From an uncultured Christensenella sp. (GTDB lineage: Bacteria; Bacillota; Clostridia; Christensenellales; CAG-917): DNA of 64,000 nucleotides. The DNA lies in NCBI GenBank assembly GCA_910584155.1, contig CAJTYG010000003.1:1-64000 (forward strand). Reading direction: 5' to 3'. The notes below the pieces were generated by a model. That model worked only from the letters and a program-made list of their open reading frames with translations, was not told the DNA's origin and made no database searches. Below, piece by piece: positions 8,053 through 16,259 of this stretch. Each line of letters opens with the position of its first letter. The stretch's first letter is position 1. A program made the position numbers and the translations under genes.

Positions 8053-8259
8053 ATGAACGGAATTAAAACGCAGGCTTACATACAGTCTTTGAATACGGGC
8101 AAGTTAAAGCCTGAAATTATGGACGAAATCACGGTATTGGATAAAGTTGGCGACAACGATTATATAGTCGATTATAAGGGTGTGAAATGCCACGCCCTTT
8201 TTAATTGGTTTATATGCGCCTACTTTGCAGACGACGTTTACAGGAGGGTTACGGAATGA
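8053..8259 (+). CDS. Hypothetical element protein, 68 aa
   Basis: AAGGAGG precedes the ATG. It lies one base after the previous stop and overlaps the next ATG by ATGA, so these genes are translationally coupled. The residues VGDNDYIVDYKGVKCHALFN suggest a small beta-rich fold. The family is not recognised. Confidence 0.65.
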   Translation: MNGIKTQAYIQSLNTGKLKPEIMDEITVLDKVGDNDYIVDYKGVKCHALFNWFICAYFADDVYRRVTE

Positions 8260-8432
8260 AAATCTTGTTTTACTATTACAACAGTCAAGGCTCGATTATT
8301 TTCTGCTATTCGGAAAACGGTTATTATACGGACTGCACCTATATGGGCTATACGTTGCGTGAGGCAGTAAAGAAATTCCGACAAGACAACAACTTGCGGT
8401 ATAAACACATTACCGTTAAAAAACTTTATTAA
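8256..8432 (+). CDS. Hypothetical element protein, 58 aa
   Basis: The start at 8256 overlaps the previous stop and has AGGAGG in front. The protein is aromatic-rich and ends with the basic helix AVKKFRQDNNLRYKHITVKKLY. Similar small proteins occur on gut conjugative elements. Function unknown. Confidence 0.6.
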   Translation: MKILFYYYNSQGSIIFCYSENGYYTDCTYMGYTLREAVKKFRQDNNLRYKHITVKKLY

Positions 8433-8443
8433 GGAGCAAAACA

Positions 8444-8980
8444 ATGAAAAAGAAAGAAATTACCCTTTATGACAGTTATTACAGCCGTGAGAAAGAAGAA
8501 CAAACACGAGCGTTCTTGTTCGAGGTTTACGCCGACGAGGAAAATTGGAAATCGCCGGAAGAAATACCCGACCAGCGTGTATATGACGAAATTGCCTTTC
8601 AAGACGGTGAAACATGGCGAGATATTAAGGACGGCTTGAACACAATCTTTGAGGACGGTTACTACCTTTTAACGGGCTATTGCGGAACGTGGCGAGGCAG
8701 ACTTGACGGCGGCGAATTTATACGCTCTCTCGGTGATTTACTGACCGTCATACAGCATTTGGACGATATGAAGATAACCGATTGCAACGGGCATTTCATA
8801 ATCGAAGGCAGCCATCACGACGGCTCGGACAGATACGAACTGAAACGGCTTACGCACAAAGGTTACTTGCTTGCGGATAGCAACTACTTCGCCAAAGACC
8901 GTCAACTACATAATACGATTATGAACACAAACTTTTACTCGGCTCTACCGAAATTCGCAAAAAGGATTTACGGCTTATGA
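8444..8980 (+). CDS. Hypothetical element protein, 178 aa
   Basis: AAGGAG lies in front of the ATG. The protein is acidic in its first half (EEQTRAF...YADEENWKSPEE) with no membrane segments, and contains GYCGTWRGRLDGGEF and a His-rich IIEGSHHDGSDR. The family is not recognised. It overlaps the next gene by ATGA. Confidence 0.65.
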   Translation: MKKKEITLYDSYYSREKEEQTRAFLFEVYADEENWKSPEEIPDQRVYDEIAFQDGETWRDIKDGLNTIFEDGYYLLTGYCGTWRGRLDGGEFIRSLGDLLTVIQHLDDMKITDCNGHFIIEGSHHDGSDRYELKRLTHKGYLLADSNYFAKDRQLHNTIMNTNFYSALPKFAKRIYGL

Positions 8981-9210
8981 AAAACGATTACGGTTACAAA
9001 ATATGCTACAAACTGAAAGGCAAAAAACGGTTGAAAGTCTATCTTGTAACGAACAGATACGACGGCGCTGTTTGGGACGTTCGGTGGTATGAAACTCATT
9101 CGCCGCCCGACAGAAAAACGGGAAAACCGATAGAAAATGCGACTTGGCTTATCTTACCCATAAAGACGCTGATTGAGTATAAATGGCGTTGGCGTGGTTG
9201 TCCGTTCTGA
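8977..9210 (+). CDS. Basic small protein, 77 aa
   Basis: A Lys/Arg-rich protein (KLKGKKRLKVYLVTNRYDG ... WRWRGC), in contrast with its acidic neighbours. It is coupled to the previous gene by a 4-base overlap. It may bind nucleic acid (inference from charge only). Confidence 0.55.
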   Translation: MKNDYGYKICYKLKGKKRLKVYLVTNRYDGAVWDVRWYETHSPPDRKTGKPIENATWLILPIKTLIEYKWRWRGCPF

Positions 9211-9264
9211 TTATGAATGGGCTATTTTAATTTACAAACAAAAATCTATAAGGAGTTATACACA

Positions 9265-9471
9265 ATGAAAATATCTAACGACAAACTTTACTATCTTTGC
9301 AACAAGTATCAATGGTTTACAAATGGCGATTGCATTCAATACCGAATGTTGTTCGACTGCAACAGACAAGGTGCAAGCCTTGAAACTTTGGCAACTATCA
9401 TTTGGATTTGTTCGTCTGGTTGGAACGAGCAAGACATTTTGGAAATCTTACAACAGGAGCGTGATTTATAA
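9265..9471 (+). CDS. Hypothetical element protein, 68 aa
   Basis: AAGGAG supports the ATG at 9265 rather than 9217. The sequence (CNKYQWFTNGDCIQYRMLFD ... ATIIWICSS) resembles small proteins of unknown function upstream of pcfK-like genes. Its stop overlaps the next ATG. Confidence 0.6.
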   Translation: MKISNDKLYYLCNKYQWFTNGDCIQYRMLFDCNRQGASLETLATIIWICSSGWNEQDILEILQQERDL

Positions 9472-10499
9472 TGACAAACTTAAACCTTACGGCTAACGGG
9501 AAACCGCAGGAACTCATACTTGCCTACTTGCAAGAGAATGTGAGCGGCGAACTTGCGGAAAAAATCAATAACGGCGTGCATATCGAGAAAGACGGCAAAC
9601 GGCTTGTCAACAAAAAAGACCTTGACGGCTTTATGAGATTTGCGAGCGACGAGGCAAAGAAACTTGCAGAAAAAAGTGCAAGGTCGGCGTGTGTGGAAGA
9701 TAATATCGTTTACGGTTGGGCTATCCACTACTTCGAGGAAGATACTATCGAAGGCACGCTTTACAACGAGGACGGCACGGAATTTAAGCCGATTGTAAAA
9801 CCCGCAGCGAAGGTCGAAATCAAAAAGGCGGAAAAGCCGAAACCGACCACACGGCAGGCGTCCCTGTTCGATATGTTAGCCGACGCCGAAAACGAGGTAA
9901 CAGACCAGACCGACGACCACGAACCTCTCGATGACGTGGACGACGAATTACAAGAACTTGCAGACAAGGACAGTCCTACTATCGAGGAAATTGCGGATAG
10001 ATTACAACAAGCCCTTGACGAGAAGAACGGCGTTAAGCGTGAGGTCGAAAAGCCAAAACAGGAATTGCCGATCTTCTTTATGCAGTATATGGATATGAAA
10101 GAAAGCCACCCCGACGAAATAGTGCTTATACGGCTTGGCGACTTTTACGAGGCGTTAGACAACGACGCAACAATACTTTCCGACGAACTCAATCTTACGC
10201 TTACAGGCAGGACTATAACGGCTGATATGCGTGTGCCTATGGTTGGTTTTCCTTACCACGCCGCAGACGCTTATTTAGCCAAAATACGGAATAAGCATGG
10301 TGTGGTAATAATTGAGAGCAACGGCGATATAGCCACGCTCGGAAAGATAGTCAAAACGGACGGCAAGACGGTTGATACAGGCACGGGCGAAATACTTGAC
10401 GACGAACCTATGGACGAGCCGTATTCGCCGTCCTCTTTCGATAAAGAAACAATGATATATCTCTACAATTTGCTTGACGGCAAAATGGATATTGCGTGA
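9471..10499 (+). CDS. PcfK-like protein fused to a MutS-I domain
   Basis: The 342-residue protein has two parts. Residues 1-110 are PcfK-like, as in the pCF10 transfer region, where PcfK function is not settled. After an acidic, disordered linker (about 110-195), residues 203-285 match the N-terminal mismatch-recognition domain (MutS-I): FMQYMDMKESHPDEIVLIRL, GDFYEALDNDA, LTLTGR, MVGFPYHA. The MutS ATPase, clamp and lever parts are absent, so it cannot be a repair MutS. It probably binds DNA for the element (inference). It is followed directly by the PcfJ-like gene, the usual partner. Confidence 0.75.
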   Translation: MTNLNLTANGKPQELILAYLQENVSGELAEKINNGVHIEKDGKRLVNKKDLDGFMRFASDEAKKLAEKSARSACVEDNIVYGWAIHYFEEDTIEGTLYNEDGTEFKPIVKPAAKVEIKKAEKPKPTTRQASLFDMLADAENEVTDQTDDHEPLDDVDDELQELADKDSPTIEEIADRLQQALDEKNGVKREVEKPKQELPIFFMQYMDMKESHPDEIVLIRLGDFYEALDNDATILSDELNLTLTGRTITADMRVPMVGFPYHAADAYLAKIRNKHGVVIIESNGDIATLGKIVKTDGKTVDTGTGEILDDEPMDEPYSPSSFDKETMIYLYNLLDGKMDIA

Positions 10500-10507
10500 G
10501 GTGTGAA

Positions 10508-11842
10508 ATGTTAGACGGAAAATATATAAGACCTATTCCGAACTATATAGCAAAAAAGATACGGAACAAAGATATGTACAGAGAGTATTGCGGCAACGTA
10601 AGATTTTATGCTTACTTTACCAAAATTAAGGGCGAACTCGTAAAGATTACGGTCGCATGTAAAAACCACGAAAAACAGTGGTTTTGCAAGCAAGTCGCCG
10701 CACACGGAATACACTCGGAAAACTGCCTTGTACGGGATATGGAATACACTATGATGGGCTATACAGTCGGTTGGTACGAATTAGGACTGTCGGACTACCG
10801 CAAGCAATACGAGGACGGCAAATGGTACTCGGCGAATTACAAGTATTACAGCCCCACAGCGGAAGTCGTAAATAAAAAGTACGCTTTGAAATTCGACGAA
10901 TACAAATACAGTGCAGTAGATAAATACCCGTATTCCGACATTATGAAATATCTCAAAGTTTACGAGCAGTATCCGCAAGCCGAATACTTTATAAAGATAG
11001 GATTACAGCACCTTGCAACAAGCAAAACGCTGTTAAGAAAAGCCGCCAAAGATAAGACCTTCCGCAAATGGCTGATACGGAACGCAAAGCAACTCCGCAA
11101 CGAATACGGCAATTATCCGTACTTTTCGGCGCAGGTCATTTTGTCGTCGTATAAAAACAATATTCCCATACTCGAAGGACAGGCACTCGACCTTGCAAAG
11201 AAAGACCTTATGCGAGATTACAACTATACCAACACTATAAGCAAAGTGATACCGCACAGTGAAATAGGCACGTTTTTAGGCTACATAAAAAAGCAAAATG
11301 CAAACGTCAGTTCTTATGCGGACTACTTAAAGGCTTGTGATTATCTCGGTTTGGATATGCGGCTGCCGAAAAACCTATACCCCTACGATTTTAAGCGTTG
11401 GCATGATATACGCATTGACGAATACCGCACGGCAAAGGCTTTGAAAGACGCCGAAGAACGCAAAGAATTATATGCGCAGTTCGGAAAGATCGCCGAAAAG
11501 TATCTGCCCCTGCAACGGAATAAAGATGATGCGTTTATAGCCGTGATAGCAAAAAGTCCGCAAGACCTTATCCGTGAGGGCGAGGCTCTTGACCACTGCG
11601 TAGGACGTATGAATTACGACCAGCGGTTTATACGGGAAGAAAGCCTTATATTTTTCATACGGGACAGAGAAACGCCGGACGTGCCGTTCGTTACGGTGGA
11701 ATACTCGCTATCTCAAAAGAAAGTATTGCAATGTTACGGCGAACACGACCATAGACCGAACGACAGCGTTTTGGAGTTTGTCAATAAAAAATGGCTGCCG
11801 TTCGCTAACAGACAATTAAAGAAAATACAAGCGGCGGCTTAA
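10508..11842 (+). CDS. PcfJ-like protein
   Basis: The 444-residue protein has the PcfJ-like C-terminal signature: EGEALDHCVGRMNY, then FFIRDRETPDVPFVTVEYS, with a final basic helix. PcfJ-like proteins accompany PcfK on conjugative and mobilisable elements; their molecular role is unknown. I start it at ATG 10508, placed behind GAGGTG; the GTG at 10496 lies inside the previous gene. Confidence 0.75.
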   Translation: MLDGKYIRPIPNYIAKKIRNKDMYREYCGNVRFYAYFTKIKGELVKITVACKNHEKQWFCKQVAAHGIHSENCLVRDMEYTMMGYTVGWYELGLSDYRKQYEDGKWYSANYKYYSPTAEVVNKKYALKFDEYKYSAVDKYPYSDIMKYLKVYEQYPQAEYFIKIGLQHLATSKTLLRKAAKDKTFRKWLIRNAKQLRNEYGNYPYFSAQVILSSYKNNIPILEGQALDLAKKDLMRDYNYTNTISKVIPHSEIGTFLGYIKKQNANVSSYADYLKACDYLGLDMRLPKNLYPYDFKRWHDIRIDEYRTAKALKDAEERKELYAQFGKIAEKYLPLQRNKDDAFIAVIAKSPQDLIREGEALDHCVGRMNYDQRFIREESLIFFIRDRETPDVPFVTVEYSLSQKKVLQCYGEHDHRPNDSVLEFVNKKWLPFANRQLKKIQAAA

Positions 11843-11860
11843 CGCAAAGGAGTTATATTT

Positions 11861-12184
11861 ATGAACAACTATTACAGAATTACAGGTTACTGCGAAAAAG
11901 AGGATTTTTGCTTTATTATGGATTGTTACGGAATGTTCGAGAAACTTTGGCAATTCAGTTCATACTTACTGCAAAAAGGCTTGAAAGTATTGGAAGTCGG
12001 CAACGACAGCAAGTTTATGGACGGCAATATAGACCGCATAGACGAGAACGCCGAAAAGATATTTTTACGGGCGAACGCAGACGGCAAGCCCGAATATGTT
12101 ACCCAGACGATAAACGGCGTAACGTATAAAGCCGTAAAAGTCGCCGACAAAATCTACATACCCGATAAAACGCAGACGGTCTGA
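11861..12184 (+). CDS. Hypothetical element protein, 107 aa
   Basis: AAGGAG precedes the ATG. It is the last gene of the 6.4-12.2 kb operon and is followed by a strong terminator. The C-terminal half is beta-rich (TQTINGVTYKAVKVADKIYIPD). No family is recognised. Confidence 0.65.
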   Translation: MNNYYRITGYCEKEDFCFIMDCYGMFEKLWQFSSYLLQKGLKVLEVGNDSKFMDGNIDRIDENAEKIFLRANADGKPEYVTQTINGVTYKAVKVADKIYIPDKTQTV

Positions 12185-12198
12185 CCGAATACAAAGTC

Positions 12199-12235
12199 AA
12201 AGCCGGGAGTCCTTACGGATTCTCGGCTTTTTTTG
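12199..12235 (+). terminator. Terminator of the element operon
   Basis: AAAGCCGGGAGTCC pairs (one mismatch) with GGATTCTCGGCTTT, loop TTAC, followed by seven T. Confidence 0.85.
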
Positions 12236-12352
12236 TATAAGACAAACAGTAATTTAGCTTATTCTGATTTATTCAACTGTTTATCTATTCTGAATGCCAA
12301 AAAGTCGGTACGATTGTTATATATAAGAGAAAGAAAAATTTATTTTAAGTAC

Positions 12353-12381
12353 TTGCTTTTTTAAGGTTGATATGATATAAT
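12353..12381 (+). promoter_or_regulatory. tet promoter
   Basis: TTGCTT (12353-12358), a 17-bp spacer and TATAAT (12376-12381). The leader peptide follows 30 bases on. Confidence 0.75.
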
Positions 12382-12410
12382 AGTTTCATTCCCGAAAAGG
12401 AGTAAAAAAT

Positions 12411-12434
12411 ATGCGGCAAGGTATTCTTAAATAA
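12411..12434 (+). CDS. tet leader peptide
   Basis: A 7-codon ORF (MRQGILK) behind AAAGGAG. Its last codons overlap GTATTCTTAAA (12421-12431), which pairs with TTTAAGAATAC (12507-12517). Ribosome position on this ORF should decide which hairpins form, as in the tet(M)-type attenuation model. Confidence 0.65.
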   Translation: MRQGILK

Positions 12435-12675
12435 AACTATAATCAAATAGTGGGAACAAAGGATTATGATAGTCCCTTTCGTGGGGGGCTTAGTTTTTGT
12501 ACCCAATTTAAGAATACTTTTGCCTTATCAATTTTGACATATCCAAAAAACAGCAATCATAAATAGGTGCATGCTGTAAGCGAAAATGTTTGCGCCCATA
12601 GTTTTTGCTTTTTTATGTGTATGTCCGCAAATTATAATCCCCAGTGGTAAAAGTATTTTACTGCCGGGGATTTTT
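12421..12675 (+). promoter_or_regulatory. tet transcription attenuator
   Basis: The leader contains the 11-bp pair 12421-12431/12507-12517. Close to the gene lies a strong terminator hairpin, AATCCCC...GGGGATT at 12636-12675 with a T-run. This layout is known for tet(M), tet(O) and tet(W): tetracycline-stalled ribosomes favour read-through and raise expression of the protection protein. Confidence 0.7.
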
Positions 12676-12709
12676 ATGCCCTTTAGGGCTGTAAAATGAG
12701 GACAATCAC

Positions 12710-14629
12710 ATGAAAATAATCAATATTGGCATTCTTGCCCATGTAGACGCAGGAAAAACAACATTGACGGAAAGCCTGCTATACACCAGTGGAGCGATTG
12801 CGGAACAAGGAAACGTGGATAAAGGAACTACAAGAACAGACACTATGATTTTGGAACGGCAGCGCGGAATTACCATTCAGACAGCGGTTACTTCTTTTTG
12901 CTGGAATGATTATAAAATCAATATCGTGGACACTCCCGGTCATATGGATTTTTTAACCGAAGCATACCGCTCTTTATCTGTCCTTGACGGAGCTGTTTTA
13001 GTCATTTCGGCAAAAGACGGCGTACAGGCACAGACCCGTATATTATTCCATGCACTTCAGAAGATGAACATCCCGACAATTATCTTCGTAAATAAGATAG
13101 ACCAAAATGGAATCGACCTGCGGCGTGTTTACCAAAGCATCAAAGATAAACTTACCAGTGATATGATTGTCATGCAGGAGGTTGCCTTGTCGCCAAAGAT
13201 AACCATAACCGATATTTCTGATTTGGACAAATGGGATATTATTATTTCAGGAAACGATGAACTATTAGAACGATATGTTGCAGAGGATTCTTTGGATATA
13301 CAGGAATTACAATATGAAAAGTGCAAAAGAACCAGATGCTGCTCTTTGTTTCCTGTTTATCATGGGAGTGCAAAAGACAATTTAGGAACAGAAAAACTGA
13401 TTGAAGCGATTACAGAAACTTTCATTACAGAAACAGACGATATTCAGTCTGAATTATGTGGATATGTTTTTAAGGTTGAGTATACAGAGCGGAAAAAACG
13501 GCTTTCTTATTTACGCCTGTATCATGGGACGCTCCATTTACGGGATACACTGCTGCTGTCAAAAAAGAAAAAAATAAAGATTACAGAAATGTGTATTCCG
13601 TCAAATGGTGAAATCGTCCCGGCTGACCATGCCTGTCCGGGAGAAATTGTTATTTTAGCTGATGATACTTTGAAACTGAACGACATTCTGGGAAATGAAA
13701 AACTCCTGCCTCACAAAACACGGATTGATAATCCCATGCCATTACTTCGGACAACGGTAGAGCCGCAAAAGCCGGAGCAAAGGGAAGCCCTGTTAAATGC
13801 CCTCGCAGAGATTGCTGATACAGACCCTCTTTTGCATTTTGACATTGATACGGTTACACATGAGATTATTTTATCTTTTTTGGGAAAATTACAGTTAGAA
13901 GTTATTTGTTCGCTATTAGAAGAAAAATATCATGTGAGCGTGGATATGAAAGAGCCTTCGATTATTTATATGGAAAGACCACAAAGAAAAGCAAGCCATA
14001 CAATCCATATTGAAGTGCCGCCAAATCCATTTTGGGCATCTATTGGTTTGACTGTAACACCTCTTTCTGTCGGAAGCGGAACACAATATAAAAGCGAGGT
14101 ATCTCTCGGCTATTTAAACCAAAGTTTTCAGAATGCCGTCATGGAGGGTGTGCGTTATGGAATGGAACAGGGCTTATATGGCTGGAGCGTGACAGATTGC
14201 CAAATTTGCTTTGATTATGGAGTTTATTACAGCCCTGTCAGTACACCCGCTGATTTTCGTTTTCTTGCACCTATTGTATTGGAGCAAGTATTGAAAAAAG
14301 CAGGAACACAGTTGTTGGAACCATATCTTTCTTTTACAATTTTTACACCGCAGGAATATCTTTCGCGGGCTTATAATGACGCACGAAAGTATTGCGCAAT
14401 AATTGAATCAACCAGACTTGAAAAAGATGAAGTTATTTTTAAGGGGGAAATCCCTGCCCGTTGTATTGACGAATATAGGAATGATTTGAATTTTTATACA
14501 AATGGAAGAAGTGTTTGTATTACAGAATTAAAAGGGTATCAGGAAACTTCTGGCGAGCCTGTATTTCAGCCACGCCGCCCGAACAGCCGTTTAGATAAGG
14601 TTCGCCATATGTTTCAAAAGATAATGTAA
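12710..14629 (+). CDS. tet: Tetracycline resistance ribosomal protection protein
   Basis: The 639-residue translation GTPase resembles EF-G and displaces tetracycline from the 30S subunit. It has the full family length. It shows the P-loop AHVDAGKTT (10-18), the switch II motif DTPGHMDF, NKID for guanine recognition, and the conserved C-terminal end RPNSRLDKVRHMFQKIM. The sequence is of the Tet(W)/(O)/(32) group. The middle looks Tet(32)-like, while parts of the C-terminal third (TIHIEVPPNPFWASIGL, RLDKVRHMFQK) look Tet(W)-like, so it may be a mosaic; I give only the class symbol. It is preceded by the attenuator leader. Confidence 0.93.
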   Translation: MKIINIGILAHVDAGKTTLTESLLYTSGAIAEQGNVDKGTTRTDTMILERQRGITIQTAVTSFCWNDYKINIVDTPGHMDFLTEAYRSLSVLDGAVLVISAKDGVQAQTRILFHALQKMNIPTIIFVNKIDQNGIDLRRVYQSIKDKLTSDMIVMQEVALSPKITITDISDLDKWDIIISGNDELLERYVAEDSLDIQELQYEKCKRTRCCSLFPVYHGSAKDNLGTEKLIEAITETFITETDDIQSELCGYVFKVEYTERKKRLSYLRLYHGTLHLRDTLLLSKKKKIKITEMCIPSNGEIVPADHACPGEIVILADDTLKLNDILGNEKLLPHKTRIDNPMPLLRTTVEPQKPEQREALLNALAEIADTDPLLHFDIDTVTHEIILSFLGKLQLEVICSLLEEKYHVSVDMKEPSIIYMERPQRKASHTIHIEVPPNPFWASIGLTVTPLSVGSGTQYKSEVSLGYLNQSFQNAVMEGVRYGMEQGLYGWSVTDCQICFDYGVYYSPVSTPADFRFLAPIVLEQVLKKAGTQLLEPYLSFTIFTPQEYLSRAYNDARKYCAIIESTRLEKDEVIFKGEIPARCIDEYRNDLNFYTNGRSVCITELKGYQETSGEPVFQPRRPNSRLDKVRHMFQKIM

Positions 14630-14691
14630 TATTTCATTTACCCTTGACAACATGACCGCTAAAAATTCGTTTTCTATACGAAATTGGCCCC

Positions 14692-14710
14692 GCTAAATTA
14701 CTGTTTATCG
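14692..14710 (-). repeat. Right inverted repeat of the tet cassette
   Basis: Positions 14692-14706 are the exact reverse complement of 12244-12258, and 14695-14710 is the exact reverse complement of 5515-5530 upstream of lnu. Confidence 0.75.
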
Positions 14711-14799
14711 CTCTATATGAGCAAATATATTATAGCATAGTTGAAGAAAAAATCAAAGTAAATGGTACTCTAAATTATAGATTTATATGCCGACTGACA

Positions 14800-14969
14800 G
14801 CAGGGCGTGTGCTTGTCTTGATACGAGGGCGTCGCTGCGCTCCGCCAGACAAGCACACGCCCTGCACAACCCAACACAACGCAAAGAGGAGTTGCAATAA
14901 AAGCGGCGGCTAAAATACGGGGTCGCGCGCAGGCTTTCCGCGATCCCCGCATTTCTTTACGCCGCCGCT
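14800..14969. other. Candidate replication origin hairpins
   Basis: A perfect 19-bp inverted repeat (14800-14818 with 14847-14865, GCAGGGCGTGTGCTTGTCT) has a 28-base GC-rich loop. A second nested hairpin pairs AGCGGCGGC (14902-14910) with GCCGCCGCT (14961-14969), with an inner imperfect stem. Both sit next to the HUH Rep gene, where rolling-circle and filamentous phage origins are commonly found. The role is inferred. Confidence 0.55.
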
Positions 14970-14972
14970 GTT

Positions 14973-16007
14973 TTAGTTGCATTTGCGCATTTGCTTAATT
15001 ACTTCGGGGCTTACTTTCCCCATAAGCACGCCTTCGTCCCAGCAGTTGAAGTCGTCGAACAAGAGCAGTTTTTTATCTTCTTGCCCGATAGTCGATACTA
15101 TGTCCTCGTCCATAATGTCGGAAATAAAGTATTGATATAAGCCCTTGCTATACACAATCCTTTCGCCGGTTTTCTCGATATACTTCATAAGATACGCAAG
15201 CGATTCGCCCAACAGCCGTTTATCTAATTCTTTGAAGTCGTTACGTCCAAAGCGTTCCTCGAAATAGGTATTGAGGTTTATCGTCTGCATGGTATGAGTT
15301 ACCGTGCTGTAATCGGTCTTTTCCACAATTTCACCGACCATAGCGTTATCGGGTACATTGAAAAGCCCGTGAAAGTGCAAGCGTTTCTTTTCGGGCGAAC
15401 GCTCCCAAACGCCCATATACCGCCAATCTTGCCTATAAGCGAGCAAAGACAGTTTGTTTTTGAGTTTTTTCTTAAACGTATCTTCCGTGTGTTTTTTGTC
15501 GTCGTAGGTAAATGTGCAAAAATAATTAAAGCCTGCCAAGTTCGCCTTTCTAACCATACGCACACGGCGAGCGACAATATTACGGTACTTGCGTTCCATA
15601 CCCAAATCGACATACCATTTCAGTTGTTCCACGCTGTCAAAGTACGGGAACAGTCCGTCCATAATCTTTAATGCCCGTTCCTTTTTCGGGAGGTCTATAT
15701 ATTCTCTATACAATTCGTCAAACAATTCTCTTTTCGTGAGTTTACGCTCGTTTTGAGGGGGCGTAACAGCCGTTTCAGCCTCGCATACGTTGTCCGTTAT
15801 AACTTTGTCGGCAGTCGTCGTTTCGTCTGTCTTACAAGGAATTAAAGGCTCTGTCGCCTTGTCGGTGTCAGAGCCTTGTTCCTTTGTATCGACGACGGTT
15901 ATTTCTTCTTCGACGAGTTGCGGACGGTAGCGTTTTGGACGTTCCGTGTGCGGAATGGCTATATAGTGCGAGCCGTCGTAATATACTTTGGTTTCACCGA
16001 AAGCCAT
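14973..16007 (-). CDS. rep: HUH rolling-circle replication initiator
   Basis: The 344-residue protein has a polar, probably disordered first 90 residues, then an HUH endonuclease domain. Motif 1 is FCTFTYDD (163-170), motif 2 is HFHGLF (211-216, the metal-binding His pair), and motif 3 is YLMKYIEK (272-279, candidate nucleophile Tyr272 or Tyr276). Such proteins nick one strand at the origin and start rolling-circle replication; they occur in inoviruses and small plasmids. The neighbouring Zot-like gene favours inovirus. The start at 16007 lacks a strong SD. Large hairpins lie just past the stop. Confidence 0.8.
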   Translation of the reverse strand: MAFGETKVYYDGSHYIAIPHTERPKRYRPQLVEEEITVVDTKEQGSDTDKATEPLIPCKTDETTTADKVITDNVCEAETAVTPPQNERKLTKRELFDELYREYIDLPKKERALKIMDGLFPYFDSVEQLKWYVDLGMERKYRNIVARRVRMVRKANLAGFNYFCTFTYDDKKHTEDTFKKKLKNKLSLLAYRQDWRYMGVWERSPEKKRLHFHGLFNVPDNAMVGEIVEKTDYSTVTHTMQTINLNTYFEERFGRNDFKELDKRLLGESLAYLMKYIEKTGERIVYSKGLYQYFISDIMDEDIVSTIGQEDKKLLLFDDFNCWDEGVLMGKVSPEVIKQMRKCN

Positions 16008-16044
16008 AACGATTTTTCACGTCGGAGTTTAACCGTCTGACGCC

Positions 16045-16257
16045 TTACCTACGCCGTTTGTTGTATTCGGGCGTATTCTTGTAAAGCAAAGCGTATTCGT
16101 AATTGCCGTGAACTTTCATAGCCTGTTTGAGTGCCTTTTGGTCGCCCCTATAAGACGCCATACGCAAGGCGCTCTCGCTGTCGTGATAGCCGTTTTCGAG
16201 TTCTCTGACGGAACAGTTACGGGCAAGACGCTTTTGTTTTGCGGTAAAAAATCCCAC
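16045..16257 (-). CDS. Small basic protein, 70 aa
   Basis: This gene starts with GTG, not ATG; AGGAGG sits 9 bases upstream. The protein is charged, basic at the C-terminus (YNKRRR), soluble and unrecognised. It lies between the coiled-coil protein and Rep, and two bases separate it from the previous stop. Confidence 0.6.
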   Translation of the reverse strand: MGFFTAKQKRLARNCSVRELENGYHDSESALRMASYRGDQKALKQAMKVHGNYEYALLYKNTPEYNKRRR

Positions 16258-16259
16258 GC

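Larger units (their letters stand above)
12241..14710 (+). mobile_element. tet cassette bounded by 15-bp inverted repeats
   Basis: AAACAGTAATTTAGC (12244-12258) and GCTAAATTACTGTTT (14692-14706) are perfect inverted repeats enclosing the tet gene with its promoter and leader. There is no transposase inside. The base composition is more AT-rich than the element genes on both sides, and the cassette sits exactly between the plus-strand operon and the minus-strand inovirus-like module. Confidence 0.6.
14630..14972. other. Intergenic region between tet and rep: repeat, inverted repeat and hairpins
   Basis: No gene is supported. The region holds a copy of CTAAAAATTCGTTTT (14659-14673), the right inverted repeat of the tet cassette, an AT-rich stretch, and two large hairpins next to the rep stop codon. 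Confidence 0.6.

Noticed and set aside
12481..12709. Riboswitch upstream of tet
   Set aside because: Leader peptide, alternative pairing and terminator match the known translation-dependent attenuator of ribosomal protection genes; no ligand-binding consensus is seen.
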